Shown piece after piece: positions 49,899 through 58,931 of a stretch of DNA of 64,000 bases. The stretch is taken from contig NZ_RKLT01000004.1 of assembly GCF_019599505.1 (NCBI RefSeq), positions 124,001 to 188,000 of the forward strand, read 5' to 3'. The notes under the pieces were generated by a model. That model was not told the DNA's origin, made no database searches, and saw only the letters and a list, made by a program, of their open reading frames with translations. Source of the DNA: Haloarcula nitratireducens. GTDB lineage: Archaea > Halobacteriota > Halobacteria > Halobacteriales > Haloarculaceae. Numbering within the stretch: the stretch's first letter is position 1; each line of letters opens with the position of its first letter. A program made the translations under genes and the position numbers.

Positions 49899-50064
49899 CG
49901 TCCAGCCGTCCCTGCCGCTCGTCGATGTCGTCCAGCAGATCGAGCGTCTTGCGGATAGAGGCGCGGATGGCCTCGCTCCGATTGACGAACTTCCCGTCCT
50001 CGCCGACGTGTTCGTCCAGGTCCCCCAGTAGCTCGGCGGGCACTTCGACGCTTATCTTGGGCAT
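49888..50064 (-). CDS. Ribbon-helix-helix (CopG-like) DNA-binding protein
   Basis: 58 residues from ATG at 50064. It opens MPKISVEVPAELLGDLDEH, giving one beta strand and a helix, then KFVNRSEAIRASIRKTLDLLDDI, the second helix of the MetJ/Arc fold. The size suits a dimeric regulator. Because it overlaps the transporter gene by 11 bases, it is likely the local regulator of that operon (inference). Confidence 0.8.
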   Translation of the reverse strand: MPKISVEVPAELLGDLDEHVGEDGKFVNRSEAIRASIRKTLDLLDDIDERQGRLDDEQ

Positions 50065-50111
50065 ACTGAGAGAATACCGACAGGGTCGCTTAAATCAGTC
50101 GGCTCGCCGCC

Positions 50112-52337
50112 TCAGTCCGCGGGGTCGCTCCGACCCTTCGGCGTCCGCCGGCCGCCCAGCGTGTACACCCAGAGGATGCCCAGCCCGACGAGGTACGCGA
50201 GCGACACCGGGATGCCGACCAGCAGCATCGTGAAGATGCCGCTGGGCGAGAGGATGGCCGAGAGCGCGACGATGGCGATGACCACCTCGCGCCAGCGCTC
50301 GTACATCAGCTCGAAGGGGACGATGCCGCCCCGGTGGAACAGGAACATCGTCACGGGGATCTCCACGAGCAGGCCGATACCGATGGTGAGGAAGAACACC
50401 AGCCACCCGAACTTGCTGATGCGGTAGGCGATGACCATGTTCGCCTGCAACTGGTCGTAGGCGATCGCCGAGATGGTCATCGGCGCGACGTAGAGGAAGC
50501 CGAGCAGGCTCCCGCCGACGAGCGCCGCGAACACCGTCCCGCCCCAGAGGAGCAGGACGTTGCGGTCGCCGACGACGAACCCGCGTTCGCGCAGCGCCGG
50601 CCACGCGAAGTACAGCAACAGCGGGACGACGGAGACGAACCCGAGGATGGTCGAGAACTTCACGATGAAGACGAGGTGTTCGACCGGGTGGAGCGTGACG
50701 ATGTCGAACCCCTCGGCCATTCCCGGCGGCAGGCGGCTGACGAAGGTCTTCTGCAGCCGCTCGATGCCGCCCGAGTAGAGGAAGAAGAACGCGCCGGCGA
50801 GGACGGCACCGAACACGCCCATGATCCAGAACGCTTTGGAGGCGATCGAGTCGAAGATGAAGCGCAGGTCGTAGTAGTAGCCGCCCACGTCGTCCTCGGT
50901 CGTCTCCTCCTCGGAGAAGGCGCTCATCATGCCGGCGGTGGTCGACGCGAGGACGTTCTCGCCCTCACTGCCGCCCTGGCCGCCCTCGGCCGTCGCGGCT
51001 TCGGCGTCGGCGGCCTGAGAGACCTCCTGGTCGGACTCGTCGGCCTCGTTTGCCATGTCCCAGCGGTCGAGGATGAGCTGGGCCTTCTCCTGGTCGCCCT
51101 CCGAGAGCGCGGTGTCGGCGTGCGCTAAGGCCTGTTCCTCGCTCATCTCCTCGAAGACCTCCGGCGGCGCGACTTCGACGGCCGCCCCGTCGATCTCGTC
51201 GATGTCGATGGCCGTCGGGTCGCCGTGCCGTCGGCCCGAGGGGGCTGCGCTCTGACCCAGCGCCTTCAGGACGTAGTAGTAGAGGACGCCGACGGCGACG
51301 AGGAGACCGAGCGCCGCGCCGAGAAGGGCGGCCGTCGTCTCCGTCGTGAGACCGAACAGCGCCGGGCGCGAGAGGGTGCCGGGGAGCCGCGAGGAGTACT
51401 GCGCGAGGAAGGCGACGGTCGCCCGCACGTACTCGAAGGCCGACGTGGTCAAGACGAGGTACACCGCGCCCCCGACGGCGACGACGACGCCCAGCAGGAC
51501 GTTCCAGTGACCCGCGGCGACCCGGCGCGTGCTGATGAGGTCCGAGGAGCGTTTGATAGTGACCGCGAGCTTCGAGAGCGCGAGACTCAGCGCGTAGAGC
51601 CCGCACAGCGGCGCGGCCCACATGATCTGCGTGAAGGGGTCCGGCGGCGAGAACAGCGCCCCGAACCCGAAGATAGCGACGACGGCGTAGCGCCACTTGT
51701 CACGGAACGTCTCGTAGGGGACGATACCGGTGTACGAGAGGACGGTCATCAACAGCGGTAACTGGGCGGCCAGCCCGAACGACGCCGCCAGCAAGAAGAC
51801 GAACTGCGCCCACTTGACGATGGAGTACTGGGGCTTGAACCCGGCGGCGATCGCGTTGCCCGCCAGGAAGTTGAACATCATCGGGAAGAACAGCTCGTAG
51901 GCGTAGGCGACGCCGACGGCGAACAGCCCCAGACTGGTGAGGACGAACAGCGCCCCCTTCCAGAACGGGATGTGTTCGGCGGGCCACCAGCCCCGCTGAC
52001 GGAGGCCGTCCCGCCCGAAGTAAATGAGGAAGGGGAGCGCCATGAGAATCCCGACGACGGCCCCGATCTTCACCTGCAGGAGGATGACGTCGAAGGGCGT
52101 GACCGCGACGATGTTCGCGGCCTCCTGCGTCGTGAGGTCCATCTTCGAGTACAGGAGGTCCTGCTTGAGCCGGTCCCAGACCCCGTACTGCAGGCCCATG
52201 ATGGTCCCCATCATTCCGACGACGAAGACGATGAACACCTTCTGGAGATGGGTCTGTGCGGTGCCGAGCATCGCCCCCAGCGTCGCCCGACCGCTCTGGA
52301 CAGTCTGGACGGTGTCCTCGTCTATCGCACTCGCCAT
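50112..52337 (-). CDS. tatC: Twin-domain TatC translocase subunit (TatCt)
   Basis: 741 residues from ATG at 52337. Two complete TatC domains are present, residues about 35-265 (LQKVFIVFVVGMMG..., with WPAEHIPFWKG and SPPDPFTQIMW) and about 505-725 (VTLHPVEHLVFIVKFS, ALRERGF, SPSGIFTML). A three-helix linker and an acidic loop (about 360-470) join them. Such fused TatC proteins are specific to haloarchaea and essential for exporting folded Tat substrates. The gene is divergent from the single-domain tatC. The 375 upstream in-frame codons are antisense to that gene and rejected. Confidence 0.93.
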   Translation of the reverse strand: MASAIDEDTVQTVQSGRATLGAMLGTAQTHLQKVFIVFVVGMMGTIMGLQYGVWDRLKQDLLYSKMDLTTQEAANIVAVTPFDVILLQVKIGAVVGILMALPFLIYFGRDGLRQRGWWPAEHIPFWKGALFVLTSLGLFAVGVAYAYELFFPMMFNFLAGNAIAAGFKPQYSIVKWAQFVFLLAASFGLAAQLPLLMTVLSYTGIVPYETFRDKWRYAVVAIFGFGALFSPPDPFTQIMWAAPLCGLYALSLALSKLAVTIKRSSDLISTRRVAAGHWNVLLGVVVAVGGAVYLVLTTSAFEYVRATVAFLAQYSSRLPGTLSRPALFGLTTETTAALLGAALGLLVAVGVLYYYVLKALGQSAAPSGRRHGDPTAIDIDEIDGAAVEVAPPEVFEEMSEEQALAHADTALSEGDQEKAQLILDRWDMANEADESDQEVSQAADAEAATAEGGQGGSEGENVLASTTAGMMSAFSEEETTEDDVGGYYYDLRFIFDSIASKAFWIMGVFGAVLAGAFFFLYSGGIERLQKTFVSRLPPGMAEGFDIVTLHPVEHLVFIVKFSTILGFVSVVPLLLYFAWPALRERGFVVGDRNVLLLWGGTVFAALVGGSLLGFLYVAPMTISAIAYDQLQANMVIAYRISKFGWLVFFLTIGIGLLVEIPVTMFLFHRGGIVPFELMYERWREVVIAIVALSAILSPSGIFTMLLVGIPVSLAYLVGLGILWVYTLGGRRTPKGRSDPAD

Positions 52338-52457
52338 GTCCCCTGAGAGTAACCGAGTCGTCGTTATCAATTTGTCCATCACGCGAGCGTCCGAACCCCC
52401 CGAGCGCGGCCGCTCGAAAAGAAAGTTTACAACTACCACCCCCAAATGCAGTGTCAG

Positions 52458-54491
52458 ATGGTGGACGGCGACGAGGACGAGGAGCGCTCCGACCCCGATG
52501 AGCCGCGCGACCCGCCACCGTTGGACGACAACGAAGCCGAGGTCAACCCACAGGACGGCGAAGCGGCGTCCGACGACGAGCAAGACACGTCCGACGACGA
52601 GCTCGCGGTCGAGGACGAATCGACGGCCGAGGAGTGGTTCGGCTCCGAGACCGACGAGGACGAACCGTCCGCCTCGCCCGAGGGTGACGAGAACTCGGAC
52701 GGCTCGAACGACGAGGAGTTCGACGACGCCTTCGTCGGCGACTCGGCGGCGTCGGGACTCGGCGCCGGCGCGTCCGCGGACGACGAGCCGCTCTCTCCGC
52801 CCGAGGAAGACGACAACGAAGCCGAGGTCAATCCGCCGGCGCGCGAGGACGACGGGGACCGATACGCGGGGCCCGAGGAGGACCTGCCGGGAACTGACGC
52901 GATGGAGTCCGGCGGCCTCGACTCCGAGCGCGTCGAGCGCGGCGACGACCTCGAACCCATAAGCGACGACCTCGACCCGATCGGCGACGCGCCCGCCGGC
53001 GGCGACGAAGCGACCGCCGGGGCACACGCCCTGCCGGGTCCGACGCGGCCCGGCCTGTTCGACCGCGACCCCGCCGAGATCGAAGCCGCCGTCCCGGCCG
53101 ACGTCCCCGTCGACCGAGGGATTCCGCCGACGCCGAGTCACGGCTCGGAAGCCGGCGGCGCGCCGGCGACCGACGCCGGCGACCCCGGACATGGCACCGG
53201 CGGCGAGGGGGGGTTCGGCGGCGCGCCCGACGACCAGGAGATGCCGCTGGCCGACCACGTCGAGGAGATGGCGATGCGGCTGTTCGTCGTCGTCGGCGTG
53301 ATGTCCGTCGTCGCCGTCCTCACGCTCCCCGTCTCGGACGAACTCATCAACTTCCTCTGGTACTCTTTCCTCGACGGCCCCGCCGAGGCCTGCGGGCAGG
53401 TCGCCGTCGACGCCCAGCAGGGCGGCGCGGCCGCCGGACCGTCCGGCGCGGACTGCCCGCACATCTACAGCCCGCTGGCGCTGATATTCGCGCGGCTGAA
53501 AGTCGCGTCGTTAGTGGGCATGATCGTCGCCCTGCCCGTCTTCGTCTACCAGACGTACCTGTTCATGCGACCGGGGCTGTACCCCCGCGAGCGGCGCTAC
53601 TACCTCGCCGCGGTTCCGACGAGCCTCGTGCTCGCTGCCGTCGGCGTCGCCTTCGCGTACTTCGCCGTCCTGCGGGCGATGTTCGATTACTTCAGCGTCT
53701 ACTCCGACCGGGCTGCCGACCTCGCGTTCGGGCTGGGCGATACGTTCAGCCTCATGGTCCTGATGCTCGGCTTCTTCGCGCTCGTCTTCCAGATTCCGCT
53801 GTTCGTGATGCTCGCCATCATGATGGGCGTGACGACCCGCCGGTGGCTCGTCGAGCGCCGCCTCTACTTCTGGGGCGGGTTCGCCGCCGTCGCGTTCGTC
53901 TTCAGCCCCGACCCGACCGGGATGGCCCCGCTGATGGTCGCGGTGACGATGATCGGCCTCTTCGAGGGGACGCTCCTGCTGTTGAAGTGGACCGGGAGCA
54001 GTTCGCCGATCCCGTCCATCGACGACCTCACGGACCGCCGACCGACCATCTACGCGCTGTTCGCGCTGGTCGGCTACGTCGTGAGCCCCCTGCCGGTGCC
54101 CACCGGCTACTACGGGGAGCTGCCCGCGACCGTCACGGACACGCTGGCGACGGTGGGGCTCGCCCCGCCGATACTCGTCGGCGGCGGCCTCATCGTCCTG
54201 TTCGAACTGACGGCGTACGTCAACAAGAACTACTACGGCAGCGTCCGCCTCTGGCGGGGCCTCCGCCGGGCGCGCCTGCCGCTCTGGGCGGTCGCCATCG
54301 TCGTCGGCTACCTCTCCAGCCCCGACCCCGCGCTGTTCCGTCTCGTCCAGCAGTTCAGCGTCGAACCGACCGTCGCGGCGGCCGTCGCCGTCGGCCTCGT
54401 CGTCCTCTTCGAGGGGACGCTCGCGCTCGCCCGCTGGCGGAGCGGCGATCCCGACGACGACCGCGACGCGGAGTTCGAGGCCGAGACGTGA
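52458..54491 (+). CDS. tatC: TatC translocase subunit with long acidic N-terminus (TatCo)
   Basis: 677 residues from ATG at 52458; an ATG at 52446 is possible. The first 250 residues are a disordered, Asp/Glu-rich region that repeats DDNEAEVNP twice (about 22-30 and 116-124). TatC helices start near QEMPLADHVEEMAMRLFVVVGV (about 256-277) and include FMRPGLYPRERRYY and VTTRRWLVERRLYFWGGFAAVAFVFSPDPTGMAPL. Two or three additional helices with a second FSPDP-like element (LSSPDPALF) extend the C-terminus. It recognises twin-arginine signals together with TatCt. Confidence 0.9.
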   Translation: MVDGDEDEERSDPDEPRDPPPLDDNEAEVNPQDGEAASDDEQDTSDDELAVEDESTAEEWFGSETDEDEPSASPEGDENSDGSNDEEFDDAFVGDSAASGLGAGASADDEPLSPPEEDDNEAEVNPPAREDDGDRYAGPEEDLPGTDAMESGGLDSERVERGDDLEPISDDLDPIGDAPAGGDEATAGAHALPGPTRPGLFDRDPAEIEAAVPADVPVDRGIPPTPSHGSEAGGAPATDAGDPGHGTGGEGGFGGAPDDQEMPLADHVEEMAMRLFVVVGVMSVVAVLTLPVSDELINFLWYSFLDGPAEACGQVAVDAQQGGAAAGPSGADCPHIYSPLALIFARLKVASLVGMIVALPVFVYQTYLFMRPGLYPRERRYYLAAVPTSLVLAAVGVAFAYFAVLRAMFDYFSVYSDRAADLAFGLGDTFSLMVLMLGFFALVFQIPLFVMLAIMMGVTTRRWLVERRLYFWGGFAAVAFVFSPDPTGMAPLMVAVTMIGLFEGTLLLLKWTGSSSPIPSIDDLTDRRPTIYALFALVGYVVSPLPVPTGYYGELPATVTDTLATVGLAPPILVGGGLIVLFELTAYVNKNYYGSVRLWRGLRRARLPLWAVAIVVGYLSSPDPALFRLVQQFSVEPTVAAAVAVGLVVLFEGTLALARWRSGDPDDDRDAEFEAET

Positions 54492-55108
54492 GCACGGTCC
54501 TCGTCGTCCGTCACGGCGAGACCGCCTGGAACCGCGAGGGACGCATCCAGGGCTGGGCACCGACCGAACTGACTGACCGCGGCCGCGAACAAGCGACGGC
54601 GGTGGGTCCGTGGCTCGACGAGAACTACGACGTGGACCGCGTCCGCTCCTCGGACCTCCAGCGGACCCGCGAGACGGCCGAGCGAGCCGTCGACGCCGCC
54701 GAGAACCTGCCCGACCCGACGCTCGACGAGGCGTGGCGCGAGCGCGGTTTCGGCGTCTATCAGGGCTTTCTCGCCGAGGACCTCTTCGAGCGCCACCCCG
54801 GCCACGAACCGGAAGCGAGCGTCTCGATCCTCGACGCCGACCCGGAGGGCGGCGAGAGCGTCGCCGACTTCTGCGACCGCGTCGAGTCGGCGTGGACGGA
54901 GTTCCGCGAGACGGTCGACGAGGACGAGACGGTGCTGTTGGTCACCCACGGCGGCGTCATCAAGGTCCTGCTCTCGCTCGTGGCCGACCGCGGCCGCGAG
55001 CGGACACTGTCGGGGCACTCGCCGCCGAACTGCTCGGTGACGGAGATCCGTCTCGACGGCGATGGTCCGGAACTTCTCAGGGAAGGAGAACGGCCCGCAG
55101 AAAACTGA
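54488..55108 (+). CDS. Histidine phosphatase family (phosphoglycerate-mutase-like) protein
   Basis: 206 residues from a GTG overlapping the tatC stop (GTGA). The catalytic VVRHGETAWNREGRIQG (about 6-22) has the RHG phosphohistidine motif. RSSDLQRTRETAE (about 53-65), an acidic E in WRERGFG and LVTHGGVIK (about 155-163) complete the site. The family includes cofactor-dependent phosphoglycerate mutases and broad phosphatases. This short form is more likely a phosphatase. The link with tatC is probably only positional. Confidence 0.85.
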   Translation: MSTVLVVRHGETAWNREGRIQGWAPTELTDRGREQATAVGPWLDENYDVDRVRSSDLQRTRETAERAVDAAENLPDPTLDEAWRERGFGVYQGFLAEDLFERHPGHEPEASVSILDADPEGGESVADFCDRVESAWTEFRETVDEDETVLLVTHGGVIKVLLSLVADRGRERTLSGHSPPNCSVTEIRLDGDGPELLREGERPAEN

Positions 55109-55117
55109 GCGAAGCCC

Positions 55118-56011
55118 TCAGTCGTCGACGCTCGGATACTCCGTATCGAAGACGTTCGAGACCACGTCGTCCTCGCCCTGGTTCTCCGCGTCGCTCTGAC
55201 CCTCCTCTTCGGGGCTGACGCTCCCGGTCTGATAGCCGTGGAGGTCGAGCGTGACGTGGTCGAAGCCACAGTCCTCGACGTGGTCGCGGGCCGCCCGGAC
55301 GAAGTCGGGGTCCAAGGCCGCTTCCAGTTCTTCCTCGCCGACCTCGATGCGGGCCAGGCCGTCGTGGTCGCGCACGCGGAACTGCTCGAAGCCCCACGTC
55401 CGGAGCAGGCGCTCGGCCTTCTCGACGCGCGAGAGGCGGTCCTCGGTCACTTCGAGGCCGGTCGGGATGCGCGAGGAGAGACAGGCCATCGAGGGCTTGT
55501 CGGCGACCGAGAGGTCGTACTCGCGGGCGATGTCCCGAACTTCGGGCTTCTCGATGTCGTGTTCTAAGAGCGGCGAGTAGGCGTCCAGTTCCTCGACGGC
55601 GCGGAGACCGGGGCGGTGGCCCTCGCCGACGTCGGAGGCGTTGGTGCCGTCACAGACCACGTCGATGCCCAGTTCCCGGGCGCGGTCGTACATCGCGCCC
55701 AGTCGCATCGAGCGGCAGTGATAACACCGCATGTCGTCGTTCTCGATGAACTCCTGACTGTCGAGTTCGGAGAACTCCACGATCTCGTGGCGGATGCCGA
55801 TCTCCTCGGCGACCCGGGTCGCGTCCTCCAACTCGGCGGCGGGCAGGGTCTCGGACTTCGCGGTACAGGCGATGGCGTCCTCGCCGAGGGCGTCGTGTGC
55901 CAGCGCCGCGACGACGCTCGAATCGACGCCGCCGGAGAACGCGACGAGCACGCCGTCGCGCGATTGTAAGTCCTCGCGGGCGGCGGCTAGTTTCTCCGCG
56001 ACAGGGGACAT
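55118..56011 (-). CDS. larE: ATP-dependent sacrificial sulfur transferase LarE
   Basis: 297 residues. The PP-loop AFSGGVDSSVVAALAHDAL (about 24-42), CYHCRSMRLGAMYDRARELGIDVVCDGTNASD (about 94-126) and KPSMACLSSRIPTGLEVTEDRL (about 173-194) match LarE. The cysteine in ACLSSR corresponds to the one that gives up its sulfur to build the nickel-pincer cofactor of lactate racemase. No larA, larB or larC is in the window. In archaea without these genes the protein may serve another thiolation. Confidence 0.88.
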   Translation of the reverse strand: MSPVAEKLAAAREDLQSRDGVLVAFSGGVDSSVVAALAHDALGEDAIACTAKSETLPAAELEDATRVAEEIGIRHEIVEFSELDSQEFIENDDMRCYHCRSMRLGAMYDRARELGIDVVCDGTNASDVGEGHRPGLRAVEELDAYSPLLEHDIEKPEVRDIAREYDLSVADKPSMACLSSRIPTGLEVTEDRLSRVEKAERLLRTWGFEQFRVRDHDGLARIEVGEEELEAALDPDFVRAARDHVEDCGFDHVTLDLHGYQTGSVSPEEEGQSDAENQGEDDVVSNVFDTEYPSVDD

Positions 56012-56124
56012 GGACTCCCCTATCGGGCGGACGGCAAAAACGCCTTCGCGTCGGCCGCTCTATCGTGCTAGAGAGTGCCATATGCCGGATACGCTTTTGT
56101 CGATGGGATGAAAACCGCGAATCG

Positions 56125-56676
56125 ATGCCCTCCACTCGATTCACCGCCGCGTTAGCGGCGCTCGCGCTCGCGACGCTCCCCGGCCTCGCCGCGGCGCAAC
56201 GGCCGCCGGCGGTACAGTTCTCGCTCACGACGCAGTTCGCCATCGCCTTCGGGTACAGCTTCGCCGTCGGGGCGCTCATGCTCGCCGCGGACCGCCGCTG
56301 GGTCGACGGCGTCGCCAGCGAGGCACGCCGAGACCCCGTCGTGAGCGTCGCCGTCGGGTCACTCGGCTACTACGCCGCCGCCGTCGGATTCGCGCTTCTC
56401 GCCATCACCATCGTCGGCATCGTCGTCACGATTCCCGGCCTGCTCGGACTGTTCGTTCTCGCGCTGGTCGGAACGCCGCTCGGGGCCTACACTGCCGGTC
56501 GGGTGCTGACCGACGCGGGCGGCGCAGAGAACCGGTGGCTCGCCCTATTCGTTGGAACGATACTCATCGGCGCGGTGAGCGCCGTCCCCCTCGTGGGCGG
56601 CCTGTTGAACACGCTCGTCGCCAGTCCGGGCGTCGGCGTCCTCATGCTACGGACGAAACGCCGTCTGTTAGATTGA
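56125..56676 (+). CDS. Membrane protein with signal peptide, unknown
   Basis: 183 residues from ATG at 56125. A Sec-like signal (MPSTRFTAALAALALATLPGLAAAQ, about 1-25) is followed by hydrophobic helices near 36-52, 74-90, 92-122, 139-158 and 160-175. It is thus a small polytopic protein with a processed N-terminus. The glycine-rich helices resemble bactofilin-associated or polymer-forming membrane domains seen in other haloarchaea, but I cannot name the family. It lies divergent from larE. Confidence 0.6.
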   Translation: MPSTRFTAALAALALATLPGLAAAQRPPAVQFSLTTQFAIAFGYSFAVGALMLAADRRWVDGVASEARRDPVVSVAVGSLGYYAAAVGFALLAITIVGIVVTIPGLLGLFVLALVGTPLGAYTAGRVLTDAGGAENRWLALFVGTILIGAVSAVPLVGGLLNTLVASPGVGVLMLRTKRRLLD

Positions 56677-56731
56677 GTGCCGACCGTCCGACGGGTCGGA
56701 CTGACAACGGGTTTTTTCTCGTCGGCCTCGA

Positions 56732-58729
56732 ATGAGTCGGCAGATGGAACTGGAATCGGTGCCCGGCGTCGGGGCGAAGACGGCCGCCGCCCTGCGCGAG
56801 TTGGACGACCCCGAACGGGCGCTCAGCGAGGGCGACGTGGCGGCACTGTCGCAGGCACCGGGCATCAGTGAAGGGAGGGCCGCTCGCATCGCCCGCGGCG
56901 CGATCCGCGCCGAACACGACGACCCCGGCGGGTTCGCCGCGACGCCGCGCGCCCGCGAGATCTTCGGCGAGGCCCTCGGGCTCGTCCAGGAGCGCACCGT
57001 CACCGACTACGCCGCGAAGCGACTTGAGACGCTGTACCCCAGCGGCGTGCGAGAGCGCATCGAGGAGGTCCGAGCGTTCAGCGAGCGAGCGACGGAACGA
57101 GACCCCGACCCCGACGTTCGAGCGGCGCTGGCCGGCGTCGAACCGCTCTCCGAACCCGGCGACGTCCGCGTCCGTGACCGCTGTCTCGCCACGAGCGACG
57201 CCGAACGGTACGCGGAAGCTCAGGAGGTCATCCCCGAGGTCAGCGTCGAGGTGGTCGACGACGCCCGGCAACTGGCCGAGCTCGCCCGCTCGTACTCGAC
57301 GGTCGTGGCGCTGGACGAGGCTTTCGCCGGCGTGGATATCGAGGGCGACGTGCGGATCGAACCCGACGCGCTCGAACGGCCGGCGAGCGTCGTCCCCGAG
57401 CGCGTCCTGACCTTCTTCGCGCGGAACCGCGACCGGGTGCGGGCCGCCGCCGAGGTCCACCGCGTCGCCGGGCTGGACGCACCCTGTGATCTGGGAACGC
57501 TCGCCGACGCGCTCGAACAGCTCGACGCCGACGGCAGCGTGCGCGGCGACGACGAACTCGACCGACTGTCGACGGCCGTCGACGACCTCGACGCCGCCGT
57601 CTCGACGGCCGAAAGCGTCGCCAACGACCACCTCCGGGACGCCATCGAGGAGCGCGACGTGACCATCGAGGGGACGGACCTCCTCTCGCTGGTCGAGCGC
57701 GGCGCGGGCGTGGACTCGCTGCTCCAGCGCGAACTCGCCGACGAGTACGCCGCCGCCGTCGAGAAGGCCCGCGACCACCTCGTCGACGCGCTGCGACTGC
57801 GAGACACGGAGGCGACGGCCCGGCGGGCCTTTCCGGACGAACCCGCCTACCCAGTCGAGCGCCAGGAAGACGTAGTGAGCCGGCTGCGCGAGGAACTCAC
57901 CGCCGCGCGGGACCGCCGTGCAACGCGGCGAAAGCGCGAACTGGCCGACGACTTAGCGGAGATGCGCTCGGACGCGGAGTCGCTCGTCACCGCCGCCCTC
58001 GAACTGGACGTGGAACTCGCCGTCGCCCGCTTCGCCGCCGACTTCGACTGTACGCTCCCAGAGGTGACCGAGGAGGGCGGCTTCGAGATCGAGGGCGGGC
58101 GCTCCCCGCTGCTCGACGTCGACTTCGAGGCGGTGGAACCGGTCGATTACGGCGTCTCGGGCGTCACCGTTCTCTCGGGGGTCAACAGCGGCGGGAAGAC
58201 GTCGACGCTCGACCTGGTGGCGCTCGTGACGACGCTCGCGCACATGGGTCTGCCCGTCCCCGCCGAATCCGCTCGCATCGGCCGCGTGGCGGAACTGCAC
58301 TACCACGCGAAGACGCAGGGGACCCTCGACGCCGGCGCGTTCGAGGCCACCCTCCGGGAGTTTGGCGGGCTCGTGACCGACGTGGCCGCCGACCGCCCCG
58401 TGATGGTGCTCGTGGACGAACTCGAATCCATCACGGAACCCGGCGCGGCGGCGACCATCATCGCCGGCATCCTCGAATCGCTGGCCGAGCGCGAGGTGAC
58501 GGCAGTCTTCGTCTCGCACCTCGCAGAGGACATCCTGGCGGCGGCCGACGCCGACCTCGCCATCGACGGCATCCAGGCCGAGGGACTGGTCGACGGCGAA
58601 CTGCGGGTGAATCGCTCCCCTGTGAAGGGGCAACTCGCCCGCTCGACGCCGGAGCTCATCGTCGAAAAACTGGCCGACGACGGCGGCGACGAGGGCTTCT
58701 ATTCGGGGTTGTTGGGGAAGTTCAAGTAG
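56732..58729 (+). CDS. MutS-like ATPase with N-terminal helix-hairpin-helix
   Basis: 665 residues. The N-terminus carries a helix-hairpin-helix (LESVPGVGAKTAAALRELD, about 6-24, and APGISEGRAARIARG). The middle 350 residues form the MutS core and lever helices. The ATPase has Walker A LSGVNSGGKTSTLDL (about 482-496) and Walker B VMVLVDELESITEPGAA (about 557-573). No mismatch-binding domain I or Smr domain is visible. It resembles the haloarchaeal MutS5/MutS2-type proteins. DNA structure binding or recombination control is more likely than classic mismatch repair. Confidence 0.85.
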   Translation: MSRQMELESVPGVGAKTAAALRELDDPERALSEGDVAALSQAPGISEGRAARIARGAIRAEHDDPGGFAATPRAREIFGEALGLVQERTVTDYAAKRLETLYPSGVRERIEEVRAFSERATERDPDPDVRAALAGVEPLSEPGDVRVRDRCLATSDAERYAEAQEVIPEVSVEVVDDARQLAELARSYSTVVALDEAFAGVDIEGDVRIEPDALERPASVVPERVLTFFARNRDRVRAAAEVHRVAGLDAPCDLGTLADALEQLDADGSVRGDDELDRLSTAVDDLDAAVSTAESVANDHLRDAIEERDVTIEGTDLLSLVERGAGVDSLLQRELADEYAAAVEKARDHLVDALRLRDTEATARRAFPDEPAYPVERQEDVVSRLREELTAARDRRATRRKRELADDLAEMRSDAESLVTAALELDVELAVARFAADFDCTLPEVTEEGGFEIEGGRSPLLDVDFEAVEPVDYGVSGVTVLSGVNSGGKTSTLDLVALVTTLAHMGLPVPAESARIGRVAELHYHAKTQGTLDAGAFEATLREFGGLVTDVAADRPVMVLVDELESITEPGAAATIIAGILESLAEREVTAVFVSHLAEDILAAADADLAIDGIQAEGLVDGELRVNRSPVKGQLARSTPELIVEKLADDGGDEGFYSGLLGKFK

Positions 58730-58805
58730 CGAGGGGCGACGACCGAACGGTAGTGAGAGAGTCGGCCCTCGGGACAGCGAGCGGCGAAGCCCCGAGCAGT
58801 AGCGT
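58727..58805 (+). repeat. Dispersed repeat beginning in the stop codon of the MutS-like gene
   Basis: From the TAG at 58727 the first 29 bases match those after hjc at 28 positions. The copies are 15 kb apart and in opposite orientation. Looser similarity runs on to gagcagtagcg near 58794-58804. Confidence 0.7.
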
Positions 58806-58839
58806 GGTTCGGTGCGAGCGCTGCGAGCGAGCCCTCGCA

Positions 58840-58890
58840 CAACGGCGGAGCGCACCTCCACGCCCGCGTGCGATTTCACTTCCGCCGTTG
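58840..58890. repeat. Inverted repeat upstream of orc
   Basis: caacggcgga (58840-58849) and tccgccgttg (58881-58890) form a perfect 10-bp inverted repeat with 31 bases between. It ends 41 bases before the Orc1/Cdc6 start, so it could be a regulatory or protein-binding site. Confidence 0.45.
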
Positions 58891-58931
58891 GTGGCAAATG
58901 GTTAAGTGGTCCGGGAAGCTCGGTGAAAGTG

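Noticed and set aside
52338..53462. 375-codon upstream extension of the twin-domain TatC
   Set aside because: Antisense of the divergent tatC gene; the TatC sequence begins at MASAIDEDT and a divergent promoter lies between.
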